A stretch of 29,085 nt of DNA from Gp6-AA40 sp050742535 (GTDB lineage Bacteria > Acidobacteriota > Vicinamibacteria > Vicinamibacterales > UBA2999), in NCBI GenBank assembly GCA_050742535.1, contig JBOGIQ010000031.1, positions 1 to 29,085 of the forward strand, in the 5' to 3' direction. Each line of letters begins with the position of its first letter. Position 1 is the first letter of the stretch. Below the pieces are notes generated by a model. It did no database searches. It had not been told where the DNA came from and saw nothing but the letters and a program-made list of their open reading frames with translations. Positions 10,801-18,700 of the stretch are shown here, piece by piece. The position numbers and the translations under genes were made by a program.

Positions 10801-11235
10801 GAATGCCTCGACCAGCGTGCGCAGCGACCGGCCGCGGCTCACCAGGTAGGTGTGCATGCCGGCTCCGGCATAGACACCGGTGCGCGGCGGAGCCCCGGCG
10901 CCGTAGCCGGCGTGCTCCAGCGCAGCCCATACGCACTCGAGGAACACGCGTTGCTGCGGGTCGATGATGGTGGCATGACGCGGCGTATAGTCGAAGAGCG
11001 CCGCGTCGAAGCCCTCGACGTCGTCCAGCAGCGCTGCCGCCTTCACATAGTGCGGATCCGCCAGCGCCGCGGGTGGAACGCCCGCGGCGCGCATCTCGTC
11101 CTCGGTCAGATGCGAGATACCTTCCAGTCCATCGACGAGCGAGCTCCAGAAGGACTCGATCGATGGAGCCCCCGGGAACCGCCCGCTCATGCCGACGACG
11201 GCGACGCCGGTGTGGCCGCTCGAGGGAGCAGTCAT
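1849..11235 (-). CDS. Hybrid PKS-NRPS, KS-AT-ACP-aminotransferase-C-A-PCP-C (McyE-like)
   Basis: The 3128-residue protein has KS about 9-436 (C180, H316, H356); AT about 530-810 (S621, HAFH 717-720, malonyl type); ACP about 915-990 (S950 in ELGIDSLL); a Pro/Ala-rich linker with a helix near 1057-1078; a PLP class III aminotransferase about 1165-1575 (K1412 in TYGKVVGGG, D1384); C about 1603-2040 (HHLIGDG); A about 2060-2550; PCP about 2563-2635 (S2597 in LGGDSLL); and a second C about 2655-3095 (HHIISDG). The aminotransferase should convert the beta-ketoacyl-ACP to a beta-amino acyl unit, as in microcystin synthetase McyE and the iturin family. The order equals McyE minus its C-methyltransferase; the AT-ACP spacing leaves no room for one. 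The A-domain pocket read by eye is D-L-T-K-I-G-E-V-G-K, one change from a published Asn code. The final C domain lacks a partner A domain here. Confidence 0.95.
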   Translation of the reverse strand: MTAPSSGHTGVAVVGMSGRFPGAPSIESFWSSLVDGLEGISHLTEDEMRAAGVPPAALADPHYVKAAALLDDVEGFDAALFDYTPRHATIIDPQQRVFLECVWAALEHAGYGAGAPPRTGVYAGAGMHTYLVSRGRSLRTLVEAFGPYALAVENDKDHLATRVAYKLNLRGPAVTVQTACSTSLVAIHLASQSLLNGECDMAVAGGVAIRTPQRVGYRYQDGGIFSPDGHCRAFDADARGTVPGNGVGVVVLKRLGEAIADRDTIFAIVRGSAINNDGSQKLGYTAPSADGQAEVIAEGQAMAGVAADSIQYVEAHGTATPLGDPIEFEALTRVFRASTAARGSCAIGSVKTNVGHLDVAAGVAGFIKTVLALWHRTLPPSLHYRSPNPLIDMASSPFYVNTEARPWTARNGPRRAGVSSFGIGGTNAHVVLEEAPAVPASTASRPWQLLTLSARTPTALAAAGHQLADTLRRPDAPTLADTAYTLHVGRRLLAVRRFVVCQDRLAAAAALDAEGEIVEVTPGSKAEMLAMLFPGQGTQYAGMGRQLYAAEPAFRRVVDRCCEILRPHVRLDVRELLTNDSAGGDVSETDVAQPALFVVEYALAQSWLSWGVQPTALVGHSLGELVAACVAGVIGEEDALRLVALRGALMARLPRGAMLAVGLPRLQLEGWLPRSLELAADNAPSLCVVSGQEADVAEMERGLAARNVPHRRLRTSHAFHSPHMEPIIPEFERAVRRVSLSPPRIPFVSNVTGTWIAPAEAVDPAYWSRQMRQPVRFREAAAELLRQHGLLLEVGPGRSLASLLRAQPAFGTGHALCASLPADGDDAAEPSVLLAALGTLWAHGAAVDWPAFHAGESPRRVPLPHYPFEHTRHWIEADSGEGASPRTGVASEVPKVVPTPAAPATPPPPSPPLNRASRIDALLRTRVLNQFGVQARGRADATFMELGIDSLLLMQLSQGIKKLFGVEVPFRLMMEDVPSIEALALYIDTRLPAGATLPGDRPVVESAEGAGARATGRTPDSDAAGDRPADVVTGAETVLDVPLPAAATDVHTSDGTTVGAIVRRQLEVMAAQLEVLRRIEPREPATEPTRSSGPVVTPAPTPSPAAAADTAASGVFVPHRPFDLSERKGWSPARLAYLEWLIACVSARTAGSRQASERDRARHADSRWSMGFRFAWKDLIYPLVVVRSDGARIWDVDGREYIDLAMGFGVHMLGHNPPFVQRALMEQLQLGVHVGPQSALAGEVAALIHQLTGMDRAAFCTSGTEAVMSALRVARTVTGRDRVALFAGSYHGSSDEVLVRPRFGSGQLHAIPAAPGIPAARSEQTLLLPHGARQAIAAIEQQGSGLAAVLIEPVQGRRLDGQSREFLHDLRRVTRQTGALLVFDEMVTGFRIHPGGAQAWFGVDADLATYGKVVGGGMPIGVLAGRDRLLDAIDGGSWSFGDRSFPASIHTFHAGTFFKHPLSMAAARAVLTHLKEQGPGLQERLNALTGDLAARANDVLHRRAVPLRIVNFGSQFMFVYPPAAEMAELFFYHLLLHGVYVWEGRTCFLSAAHTPADVDRIVDAIDRTVGEMCAMGAFGEPAPGEPVAAVTAAPPVPDSVRTQPLSDMQRQIWLLAQMGADASCAYNECVALRIRGAIDVGTLRAAVQTLIARHDALRTTIAPDGSEQQIHAAASADVAYADLTSGPEEDRDRLTDEWIRAQMGTPFDFAVPPLMRVGVARRHTDDHVIVLICHHLIGDGQSNGLLLRELSALYSAAAAGREANLPPPPSFGEYLQARYDRESIGNSRAHEDYWRHQLADLPPPLDLPADWPRPAVKTYRAARVSRRLNDELADGIRRFSGAHGCTVFVTLLAAYGMLLQRLASQPDVIVSIPLGGRRGGIDDRVVGCCLHVAPLRLRTQPGDSVSRFIRRVKGMVLDAQEHQDYSYGRLLKAIAVPADPSRTPLVQASFNRDRLPRGRLFAADVEPYANPATHAKFDLELNVYDTDDELLFFADYNTSLFEPATVERWLACYAELLAGVVGNPETPLATVHMVPEDQQQTLVRWAQAGGAAVVPVETMPRLVERHAVERPDAIALLAAAEAVTFAALDGRSNQLARWLRRQGVRRGSCVGVCLDRSADAVVALLAVLKAGAAYVPLNPTDPDERVLFMLRDSGTAALVTEERLRGRFSAAPVPGLCVDSEWSVVAAESGAALGVAVDLDDIAYVIYTSGTTGIPKGCEVTHRNVCQYLAWADSYYCQAGCEGRFALFSSLASDLTVTSLFLPMTRGRTLYLCDSAHDIVESLQEVSESPGVDALKLTPSHVSALPLVEGDLSHVRLCIVGGEPLTPEHVRQLRQSIPQARIVNEYGPTETTVGCVSAEVDSHTRITIGRPIRNARVFVLDAAMNLVPAGVVGEIYIGGAGVSRGYRHRPVQTADRFLPDPYAFTPGATLYRSGDRGRWLPDGRLEFLGRSDEQIKVRGFRIEPAEIEVCLRQFPGVADAVAVAYEAAPADCRLAAYVVATADPPNVGELRRHVEQRLPDYMIPATFVFLPVLPLTPAGKLDRRALPPPTGERPRIEPSYAPPRTSMESLVCDIWSSVLGLERVGIDDNYFELGGDSLLATQVMSRIREHCGVSLPLRTLLEHPTAAALAAQLAAGAGEPSQPDEAIIVPAPPRDRYPLTFAQESLWVLERVAPPNAAYNASTALKLFGPLRTDALRQSLADVARRQQSLRTAFREIDGEPCQVIDPDVEVPLRIVDLSGSAPAERRAALAAVMAEQAAHPFSLAHAPLVRTTLYRFGPRHHVLQVVLHHIISDGWSEDVLLRELAAVYEAYCAGRPVALPPLPVQMTDVAVWQRAYLQGPVLDRLLDYWTTQLRGAPTTRWPADHPRPPAFTFRGEREDFKVPPAVADMARRRARERQATPYMVFVAALSALVGRVTGRDDIVLLADNAGRSRSAVEGLVGFFVNLLPLRIDLSGDPTFVELLARVREVALEADRHQDLPFDRLVAALRTSRDLSATPLSGINCSFQQAPFRDDAPLVRRVRETSVEVFTPTSKHDISLFMYPGGDEVRGAVVFNTDLYERSSIRSMIRLYKAVLRRSVEDSQVRVSQLDAIIADERRRERVGQAAALNERARSKLGGASRTPLVTG

Positions 11236-14200
11236 GGCGTGGCCGCCGGCGGCGGTCCTGAATCCTGACGGCGCTGCATGGCCGCGTGGCGCGCTTTCGC
11301 GCGCGCCTGTCCCGAACGCACGCGATCATCGGCGGGCGCACCTCCGTGCAGACACTGTGCTGCCGAGGCGACCGTCGGATGGCGCATCAAGTCGAGCAAC
11401 GGGAACGTGCGGCCGATCCGCTCCTGCAGGACGGTATGCACGCGGATCAGCAGGAGCGACGTGCCACCAACCTCGAAGAAGTTGTCGTGCACGCCGACGT
11501 GATCCACCGCCAGCACTTCGCGCCAGGCTTCGAGAATGACCCGTTCCAGATCGGAGCGAGGCGCCACCGGCGCTGCTGGCGCCTGTGTCCGTGCTGCCGT
11601 CAACGGATCGGGCAGCGCCGCACGATCCAGCTTGCCGCTCGAGGTGATCGGCAGCTCGTCGAGCGTCACCAGAAACGACGGAATCATGTAGGCGGGAAGT
11701 TGCGCCGCCAACATCGCTTTGAGCGTGTCGCTGTCAATGGCGCAGCCCGCTTTCGGAACGACGTACGCGACCAGGCGATCGTTACCGGACGTGTCACGGC
11801 GCAGCACGGTCACCGATCGCTCGACGCCCGGCGATCGGGACAGCGCAGCGTCGATCTCCGCCGGTTCGATTCGATAACCGTGCAGCTTCACCTGGTGATC
11901 CGCCCGCCCCAGGAAGCGGAGCAGGCCCGACGGCCGCCACTGCGCCAGATCGCCAGTCCGGTAAGCGCGCGCGCCGCTCACGCCGGCAAACGGATCGGGC
12001 ACGAAACGCTCCGCGGTGAGACCCGGCCGGCCGAGGTAGCCGCGCGCGAGCATCGGGCCGCCGAGCAGCAGTTCCCCCACCACTCCGGGTGGTGTCCACG
12101 CGCCGCCCTCGTCGACGACGTAGGTGCGTGTCGCCGCGAATGGGCTGCCGATCAACACGTCGTCGTCGGTCGGCAGACAGGTCGCCATCGTTGCGACGAC
12201 GGTGTTTTCCGTCGGTCCGTAGGCATTGACGAAGCGTCGCCCTGGTGCCCACCGCCGCACCAGGTCCAGCGCACAGGCTTCGCCGCCCGCAATCAGCAAG
12301 CGAAGCGCGGGGAGTTCGCGCCACGGTGAGACAGCCAGTACCGACGGCGGCAACAGGACGGTCGTCACCGCGTCGCGATCGATCAGCTCGGTCAGCGATT
12401 CGCCGCCCAGCGGTGCCGAGGACGACGCGGGCAGCACGAGCGCGGCGCCGGCGCCCAATGCCATGGTGATCTCCCACACCGACGCGTCGAAGCTCGTCGA
12501 GGCAAACTGCAGAACGCGATCGCCAATGCCGAGGCCAAACCTCCGTCGCGTGCAGGCGACGAGCTGCGCGAAGCTGCCGTGCGTCACGACGACGCCCTTC
12601 GGCCGTCCCGTCGAGCCCGACGTGTAGATCACGTATGCGGCATTCGCTGCGGACACGGGCACGGCTCGCGGCGTCGGTTCGCTGTGCGCCCGTTCCGGCA
12701 CGTCATCGAGATGCAGCACCTGTCCTGACCAGTCCGGCCACGGCCCACCGGCGCGCGAGGCGACGAGCACATCCGGCCTGGCGTCGTCGCGCAGATACGC
12801 CAGACGCGCGGCTGGCAGGGCCGGATCGATGGTCATGAACGCGCCGCCGGTCTGCCACACGGCGACAACCGCGACGACGAGGTCGATGGACCGCTCGAGT
12901 GAGACGGCGACGAGCGACTCCGGCCCGACGCCAGCGTCCTCCAGCCGCCGCGCCAGCGTCGCCGCACGACGTGCCAACGTGGCATATGTGAGTTGCTCGG
13001 AACCGCACGTCAGGGCGATGGCGTCCGGACTGCTGCGGACCTGCGCGAGGAACTGGTCGCCGATCGGCGGCTCGGCATCCACGGCGGCGGCGCCCCTGCT
13101 CCAGGCTTCGATCTGCGCGCGTTCCGACTCGCCGGTTATCGTCACGTCGGCGAGACGAACGTCCGGATCCGTCACCACGCATTCGAGCGCGGCGACATAC
13201 TGGCGAATCATCCGGCGAACGGTTTCCGGCTCGAAGAGGTCGGTGCTGTAGGTCACCGATCCGGACGTTCCGCCGCCGGCCTCGGGCCGAGCGCCGCCCT
13301 GCTGCAGGAAGAAGCCGACCTGCTCGTCCCAGAGACACCATTCGAGATCGTAGAGTGCAGGCACGGAGCGCTTGTCGAGCGGCATGAGATCGGCGACGAC
13401 CTCGTCGTCGTGGCGGCCCACCGGCGGTCGATCCTCGAAGTGAAAGACGATTTGATGGATCGGGGTCCGGCTCAAATCGCGCGCGGGGTTCACCTCCATC
13501 ACCAGGCGTTCGAACGGCAGCGTCTGGTGTTCCAGCGCCTGCACGCACGATTGCCACACGCGGCCCACCAGCTCGCGGAACGTTGGATTGCCGGCGAGGC
13601 TAGCACGCATGACGATCGTGTTGACGAAGGGACCGACCACGCCATCGAACTCGGATCGGGTTCGGTTGGCCACCGGCACTCCGACGACGAGGTCGTCCTG
13701 CCGGGTATAGCGCTGCAGCAGGATCAAGAACACGGTCAGGGACGCGGCGAACGAGCTGACGTTGAGCTCCTGTTTCAACGCGCGCATCCGCTCGGCCAGA
13801 TCCAGAGGGATGACGATCGGCTCCGTCGCGCCACGGTAGGACACCTCCGGCGGGCGCGGCCGGTCGGCCGGCAGCTCCACGCGCGGGGCTCCGCGTAATG
13901 TCGTCGTCCAGAATGAGAGCAGGCGATCGAGTTCCGGTCCGGCCAGCCGCTCGCGCTCCCACGCGGCGAAATCGGCGAACTGGAAGTCCAGCGGTCTCAG
14001 CTCCACGCGTGTGCCGACCGCGGCGGCCATGTAGAGTCGCGTCAGTTCCTGAAGCAGGATGCTGAGGCTCCACGCGTCGACGATGAGGTGGTGCGTGGCA
14101 ATGGCAACGATGTGGTCGCTGTCGTCGAGCCGGACGACCGTACAGCGCAGGAACGGACCGCGCTCGAGGTCGTACGGCTCCCGCGTTTGGCGCGTGACCT

Positions 14201-14615
14201 CGCGTCCGGCGATGGCCAGCCGTGATTCGGGGGCGTGCGTGCGCAGGTCGAGCAGGTCCACGCGCTGCGGTCGCAGCGGCTCGACGCGCTGCATCGGTTG
14301 ACCGTCGATCACCGGAAACGTGGTGTGCAGGAGCTCGTGCCTGGCGGCGAGCTCGTCGAGCGCGCGTCCGATCAGGTCGGTGTCAATCGGCGCCCTGATG
14401 CGGGTCGCCACCGACAGGTTGTACGGCCGTTCCCCTCCGGACGCGCGCTCGAGAAACCACATCCGCTCCTGTGTGAACGACAGAGGAAAGACCACGCGTC
14501 CCCGGCGATCCAGACGTACCGGCGCAACGTCGCGCCGGCTCTTGCCGAGACGGGCGGCAAGGTGACGGATCTGTTGCGGCGAGAGACCAGCTATTCGTTC
14601 GGCGGCGTTGGGCAT
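11232..14615 (-). CDS. NRPS module C-A-PCP, Leu-like specificity
   Basis: The 1127-residue protein is one elongation module. C spans about 42-495 with THHLIVDAWS (H175, H176, D180; the usual Gly after the Asp is Ala). A is about 515-1003, with YVIYTSGSTGRPKG, NAYGPTENT, YRTGDL and TSSGKLDRAAL. PCP is about 1020-1090 (S1053 in VGGTSLL). Reading the ten pocket positions by eye against GrsA gives D-A-W-L-I-G-A-V-V-K, eight of ten matching a published leucine code (DAWLYGAVMK), so Leu or a similar hydrophobic residue is likely. There is no epimerase or methyltransferase domain. The C terminus is a basic Ala/Arg helix (GQARAKARHAAMQRR) of the carrier-to-KS linker type, and the gene overlaps the next KS-starting gene by 4 bp, suggesting hand-over to it. 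GAGG at 14623-14626 precedes the ATG. Confidence 0.93.
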   Translation of the reverse strand: MPNAAERIAGLSPQQIRHLAARLGKSRRDVAPVRLDRRGRVVFPLSFTQERMWFLERASGGERPYNLSVATRIRAPIDTDLIGRALDELAARHELLHTTFPVIDGQPMQRVEPLRPQRVDLLDLRTHAPESRLAIAGREVTRQTREPYDLERGPFLRCTVVRLDDSDHIVAIATHHLIVDAWSLSILLQELTRLYMAAAVGTRVELRPLDFQFADFAAWERERLAGPELDRLLSFWTTTLRGAPRVELPADRPRPPEVSYRGATEPIVIPLDLAERMRALKQELNVSSFAASLTVFLILLQRYTRQDDLVVGVPVANRTRSEFDGVVGPFVNTIVMRASLAGNPTFRELVGRVWQSCVQALEHQTLPFERLVMEVNPARDLSRTPIHQIVFHFEDRPPVGRHDDEVVADLMPLDKRSVPALYDLEWCLWDEQVGFFLQQGGARPEAGGGTSGSVTYSTDLFEPETVRRMIRQYVAALECVVTDPDVRLADVTITGESERAQIEAWSRGAAAVDAEPPIGDQFLAQVRSSPDAIALTCGSEQLTYATLARRAATLARRLEDAGVGPESLVAVSLERSIDLVVAVVAVWQTGGAFMTIDPALPAARLAYLRDDARPDVLVASRAGGPWPDWSGQVLHLDDVPERAHSEPTPRAVPVSAANAAYVIYTSGSTGRPKGVVVTHGSFAQLVACTRRRFGLGIGDRVLQFASTSFDASVWEITMALGAGAALVLPASSSAPLGGESLTELIDRDAVTTVLLPPSVLAVSPWRELPALRLLIAGGEACALDLVRRWAPGRRFVNAYGPTENTVVATMATCLPTDDDVLIGSPFAATRTYVVDEGGAWTPPGVVGELLLGGPMLARGYLGRPGLTAERFVPDPFAGVSGARAYRTGDLAQWRPSGLLRFLGRADHQVKLHGYRIEPAEIDAALSRSPGVERSVTVLRRDTSGNDRLVAYVVPKAGCAIDSDTLKAMLAAQLPAYMIPSFLVTLDELPITSSGKLDRAALPDPLTAARTQAPAAPVAPRSDLERVILEAWREVLAVDHVGVHDNFFEVGGTSLLLIRVHTVLQERIGRTFPLLDLMRHPTVASAAQCLHGGAPADDRVRSGQARAKARHAAMQRRQDSGPPPAATP

Positions 14616-14636
14616 GAATCGGCCTCGTCGGCTCCC

Positions 14637-15767
14637 TTACGCGTCACCCTTGACGCGCACGGCCACCTTGCCTCTGTGAGTTCCCTGCGACATGTGCTCG
14701 ATCGCGGATTTCAGATCGCCGATGCCAAACGTCGTCGCCGGCAGCGGCGTGAAGGTGCCTGCCGCGAACGCGCCGAGCACGTCGGCGAACATGGAGCGGA
14801 ACAGCGACGGACGCTGCCCGACGACCATGCCCAATTCGAGCGCGTGAAACGACAAGGCTTTTCGGAACGGGGAGAGGCCAAGCGTGAAGTTCTGGTAAAT
14901 GTCCCGCTTCCCCAGCTCCACGAAGCGGCCGAGCGGCCTGAGCAGGCCGACGCCCTTCGCGATGGCCTCGCCGGCCAGCGAGTTGAGGACGACATCCACG
15001 CCACGGCGCTCGGTCACTCTGAGCACGTCGGCGGCGAAGGCGAGGGATCGCGAGTCGAACACGTGGGTAATGCCCAGCGAGCGCACGAACTGCCGCTTCT
15101 CTTCCGTCCCTGCCGTGGCAATGATGTCGGCGCCGAGCGAGCGCGCGATCTGGATCGCTGCCAGGCCGACGCCGCCCGCCGCAGAGTGAATCAGGACGCG
15201 TTCGTTCGCCGCCAGGTGGGCAAGATGCCGCAAGCCGTAATACGCCGTCAGGAAGACGGTTGGAATGGTGGCCGCAGACTCGTGCGTCATCGCGGCGGGC
15301 TTCCGCGCGACCGCGGCGTCGACGGCCAGCGAATAGCGGCAGAGGCCGTTGGACAAGGCGACGACCTCATCGCCGACGCGCCATTCGGTCACCTCAGGGC
15401 CGACCGCGACGACGGTCCCCGAGCAGTCCGAGCCCATCTGCGCCGCCGCGCCGGACGAAGTCGGATACATTCCCAGCGCGATCATCACGTCGCGGAAGTT
15501 CAGCGCGGCCGCATGTACTTCGATTTCGAGCTGGCCGCGGCCCGGTGCCTTCCGCGGCACGCGCGTGAACCGCAGGCTATCGAGTATTCCGGGCTGCGTG
15601 AACTCGGCAACGACGTTCTCGTCGGCCGACAGCGACGACGGCCAGGCGGCCACCGCCGGCTCGCGCTTGGCGGCAGTCGTCTGCGTCGCGCGCGAGGCAA
15701 GCCGATCGAGCAGCCGCTGGCGCTGCTCCGGTGACAGGTCGGCGAGGCGAGTGGAGGTGTCGGGCAT
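14637..15767 (-). CDS. Stand-alone enoylreductase (PKS ER type)
   Basis: The 376-residue product is a medium-chain reductase like the ER domains of type I PKSs. It shows NFRDVMIALGMYP at 90-102, GSDCSGTVVAVGP at 112-124, and the NADPH-binding LIHSAAGGVGLAAIQIA at 192-208. It should reduce the enoyl-ACP made by the KR and DH of the preceding synthase, which has no ER of its own. The first 27 residues are a separate helix with LADLSPEQRQRLLDRLA that resembles the N terminus of the following NRPS (IAGLSPQQIRHLAARLG). This suggests a shared docking mode to the ACP end of the PKS. The start is set by a strong AGGAGGGG at 15770-15777, and the gap from the previous stop is 8 bp. Confidence 0.9.
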   Translation of the reverse strand: MPDTSTRLADLSPEQRQRLLDRLASRATQTTAAKREPAVAAWPSSLSADENVVAEFTQPGILDSLRFTRVPRKAPGRGQLEIEVHAAALNFRDVMIALGMYPTSSGAAAQMGSDCSGTVVAVGPEVTEWRVGDEVVALSNGLCRYSLAVDAAVARKPAAMTHESAATIPTVFLTAYYGLRHLAHLAANERVLIHSAAGGVGLAAIQIARSLGADIIATAGTEEKRQFVRSLGITHVFDSRSLAFAADVLRVTERRGVDVVLNSLAGEAIAKGVGLLRPLGRFVELGKRDIYQNFTLGLSPFRKALSFHALELGMVVGQRPSLFRSMFADVLGAFAAGTFTPLPATTFGIGDLKSAIEHMSQGTHRGKVAVRVKGDA

Positions 15768-15769
15768 AG

Positions 15770-15777
15770 CCCCTCCT
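15770..15777 (-). promoter_or_regulatory. Ribosome-binding site of the enoylreductase gene
   Basis: AGGAGGGG on the minus strand just before ATG 15767, overlapping the TAG stop of the PKS gene. This is the strongest Shine-Dalgarno match in the window and suggests high expression of the trans-acting ER. Confidence 0.85.
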
Positions 15778-18700
15778 AATTCCGCACCGCGCCCAGCGCG
15801 TCGGCGGGCGAAGGCGTGGGCGCCGGACTCTCGATTTCGTCGAGCAGCTGGTCGAGCATCCCGGCGTCAACGCGCTCGAGGAGCCGCCGGGCGACCACCT
15901 CAGCCAGCGCGCTGACGGTAGGTGCCTTGAAGAACTCGTCGATCGGCAGCTCCACCTGGAACATCTCGCGCAGGCGCGACGCGATCTGCACGCCGAGCAG
16001 CGAGTTTCCGCCGAGCTCGACGAACCCGTCGTGGACCCCGATGCCGCCAATCCCCAGCACGGTCTCCCACACGTCGACGATCGCGCGCTCGACCTCCGTC
16101 GTCGGCTCTTTGTAGCTCGTCTTCAGACTGGGTCGCTTGTACTTGGTTACCGCCGCCGGTTTTTTCGCCGCAAGACGCTCCTGAATCTGCGCCTGCGTGG
16201 ACGTGCGGCTCCGGGCCAGCCGGCTCTCGTAGTTCAGCGTCGAGACGACGAGTTGCGGAGCCGTGGCGGCCGCCGCATACACGCGCTTGAAGACTTCGAT
16301 GCCTTCCGCGGGCTGAATCCCGTGACCCGCGTCGGCGACCGCCGCTGGCGCCGCTGCCGGAGCGGCCTGACTCTGACCGAGCGACTCGAACACACTGTCA
16401 CTCAGCTTCTTCAGCGTGAACCGCTCGATCACCACCACTTCGACCCCTGCTTCATCGGTGATGACGGCGTCGAACGCGTAGAACGGCGAATCCTCGGCGT
16501 CGTCCGGCAGGTGGCGGATGTGACAGTACAGAACCCGCGGCAGCGATCCCTTCACGACGACGCGCGTATATGCGAACGGCAGGCAGAAGGCCTCGTCGTC
16601 CGGCGACACCATCCGCGAGGCTGTGTGGACCAGGGCCACATCCATGACCGCCGGGTGCAGCGGCAGCTGGACGAGCTCGTCGGCGAAGCGCTCCGGGACT
16701 TCCACGCGCACGAGTGCCTCATTCATTCCGAAGTGCACCGTCTGTTTCAACGACCGCCACCGCGGCCCGAAGCGCATCGGCAGCGACGAGAACCAGCGCT
16801 CGGCGTCGGCATCTCCCTCGACACGAGGACAGCGCGCGCGAATCGCCGCGATGTCGTGGCGTGGCGGCGTGCCGGCGTCGATGGGGATGACCCGCCCCAC
16901 TGCATGATCGCGCCATGGGGTGTCGGCGCCGCGGGGCGCCGTGTCGCTGCGAACGCTGAAGTCGTAGCCGGACCCGCTCGGCGTCAACGTCGTGCGCAGC
17001 TCGCGGGTCTCGGTCTTGCCAGCCGCGAGCGGCGAGAACAGCATCACGTCGCGCAGCTCCAGCGCGGACGTCCGGCCGCCGTTCATCACTGCAGCCCTGG
17101 CCATCTCCAGGTACGACGTTCCGACCACCGTGGCGCGGCCGCGCAAACGGTGCTCGTCGAGGATCCAATGCGTCGCCGGGCTGACGCGCGCGGCATAGGT
17201 CTCGACGTCGCCGGCACGCTGATAGGCCTCGAAGAACGGATGCTCGAGCGGCTCGAACCCGTCACGGCCGTTTCGGCCGCCGAACAGCGCCGCGGACGCG
17301 CCGGGCCACATCTCCTTGGCCTTCTCGGCCATGCCGACCGATCGCCACACGTCCCAATTGATGGCCAACGTCCGGCCGTGCCGCCGGGCTCGCGCATGCG
17401 CGAACGCGTCGATGAACGCATTGGCGGCGCAGTAGTCGACCTGGCCAACCGTTCCCACCACCGCCGCGATCGACGAGAACATCACGAACGCGTCGAGATC
17501 CGTCTCTGCGAGCAGCCGGTCCAGAATCAGCGTGCCATCGAGCTTCGGTGCGAGGACTTCCTCGACCGCGGCGCGCGTCTTCAGCTGGATCAGACCGCCT
17601 GCGGGAATTCCAGCGGCGTGGATGACGACGTGCGGATCCCCCCATTCGTGGCGGACGCGATCGAGCGCCCGTCGCATCTCGGCCTCGGAGGTGACATCGG
17701 CGCTCAGCACCATGACCTCGGCGCCGGCCGCCTCCCACTCACGAATGGTGCCGATGAGCGTCGACACGCGATCGTCGCCGTCGTGCGCCGCCAGCCAGTC
17801 GTCCCAGTCGGCGCGATCCGGAAAGGCGGAACGCCCGATCAACGCGAGACGCGCCTGTGCCGCCTGGGCCAGATGGCCGGCAAGCACCTGCCCGATCCCT
17901 CCCGTACCGCCGGTGATCAGGTAGACACCGCGCTGCCGGTAGGCGAGGTGCACGCCTGGATCCGCGAGGCGAATCCGATCGAACGACTGCGTCCACCGCC
18001 GGTTGCCGCGGTAGGCGACGAACTGCGCCGTCGACTTGTGCGCGAATTCGCGGACGAGCAATGGGACTACGCCGGCGCGCGCATCCGGGGTGCCGGGCCT
18101 GTCTATATCAACGCTGCGGCAATCGATGTTCGGCATCTCCTGCGGAATCGTCCGACAGAGACCGATCAAGAGCGCCTTCGCGGGCGTCAACGGTTCAGTG
18201 CCGATGACGTCCTGCAACCCGGTGCTCACGATGTCGAGGCCGATCGCGTCGGTCACCCCGTGATGACCGAGCGCCTGCGCCAGGTGGAGCAGACCGTAGC
18301 AACAGACCTCCTTCGACTTCGCAACGTCATCCGTCCCGTCGCCGCGTACCGGCCACGCGTAGATGACGTGCAGCGGTCCTGCACCTCCCGGCAGCACCGC
18401 TTCGAGCAGCGCGTCGAAATCCTCGACGCTGCCTGGATTGACCGTAAAGGTGTTCGTGTCGAGGCGCGCAAAGCTGCCGCCGGGAACGACACGAACCACG
18501 CCGGGCGACGGTCCGAGCGTTTCGGCCAGCGCGTCCGACACGCCGGCGTCGTCAGCGAAGATCAGATGGGGACGTGACGTGACCGGCGCCGCCTCGGCCG
18601 CAAGCACGGCCGCGTCGCTCGATTGGTGCCAGCTTGGTGCGTACAACCAATCGCCGACGTCGCTGCTGCGCTTCATATCCGGCGCCGGCCCCTTTCGCGC

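Noticed and set aside
16031..18577. Long open frame on the plus strand (848 codons), and similar ones at 14235-15734, 22555-24582 and 9067-10401
   Set aside because: All lie opposite genes with clear domain motifs, their translations are Arg-rich low-complexity with no recognisable domain, and long antisense frames are expected in GC-rich coding DNA.
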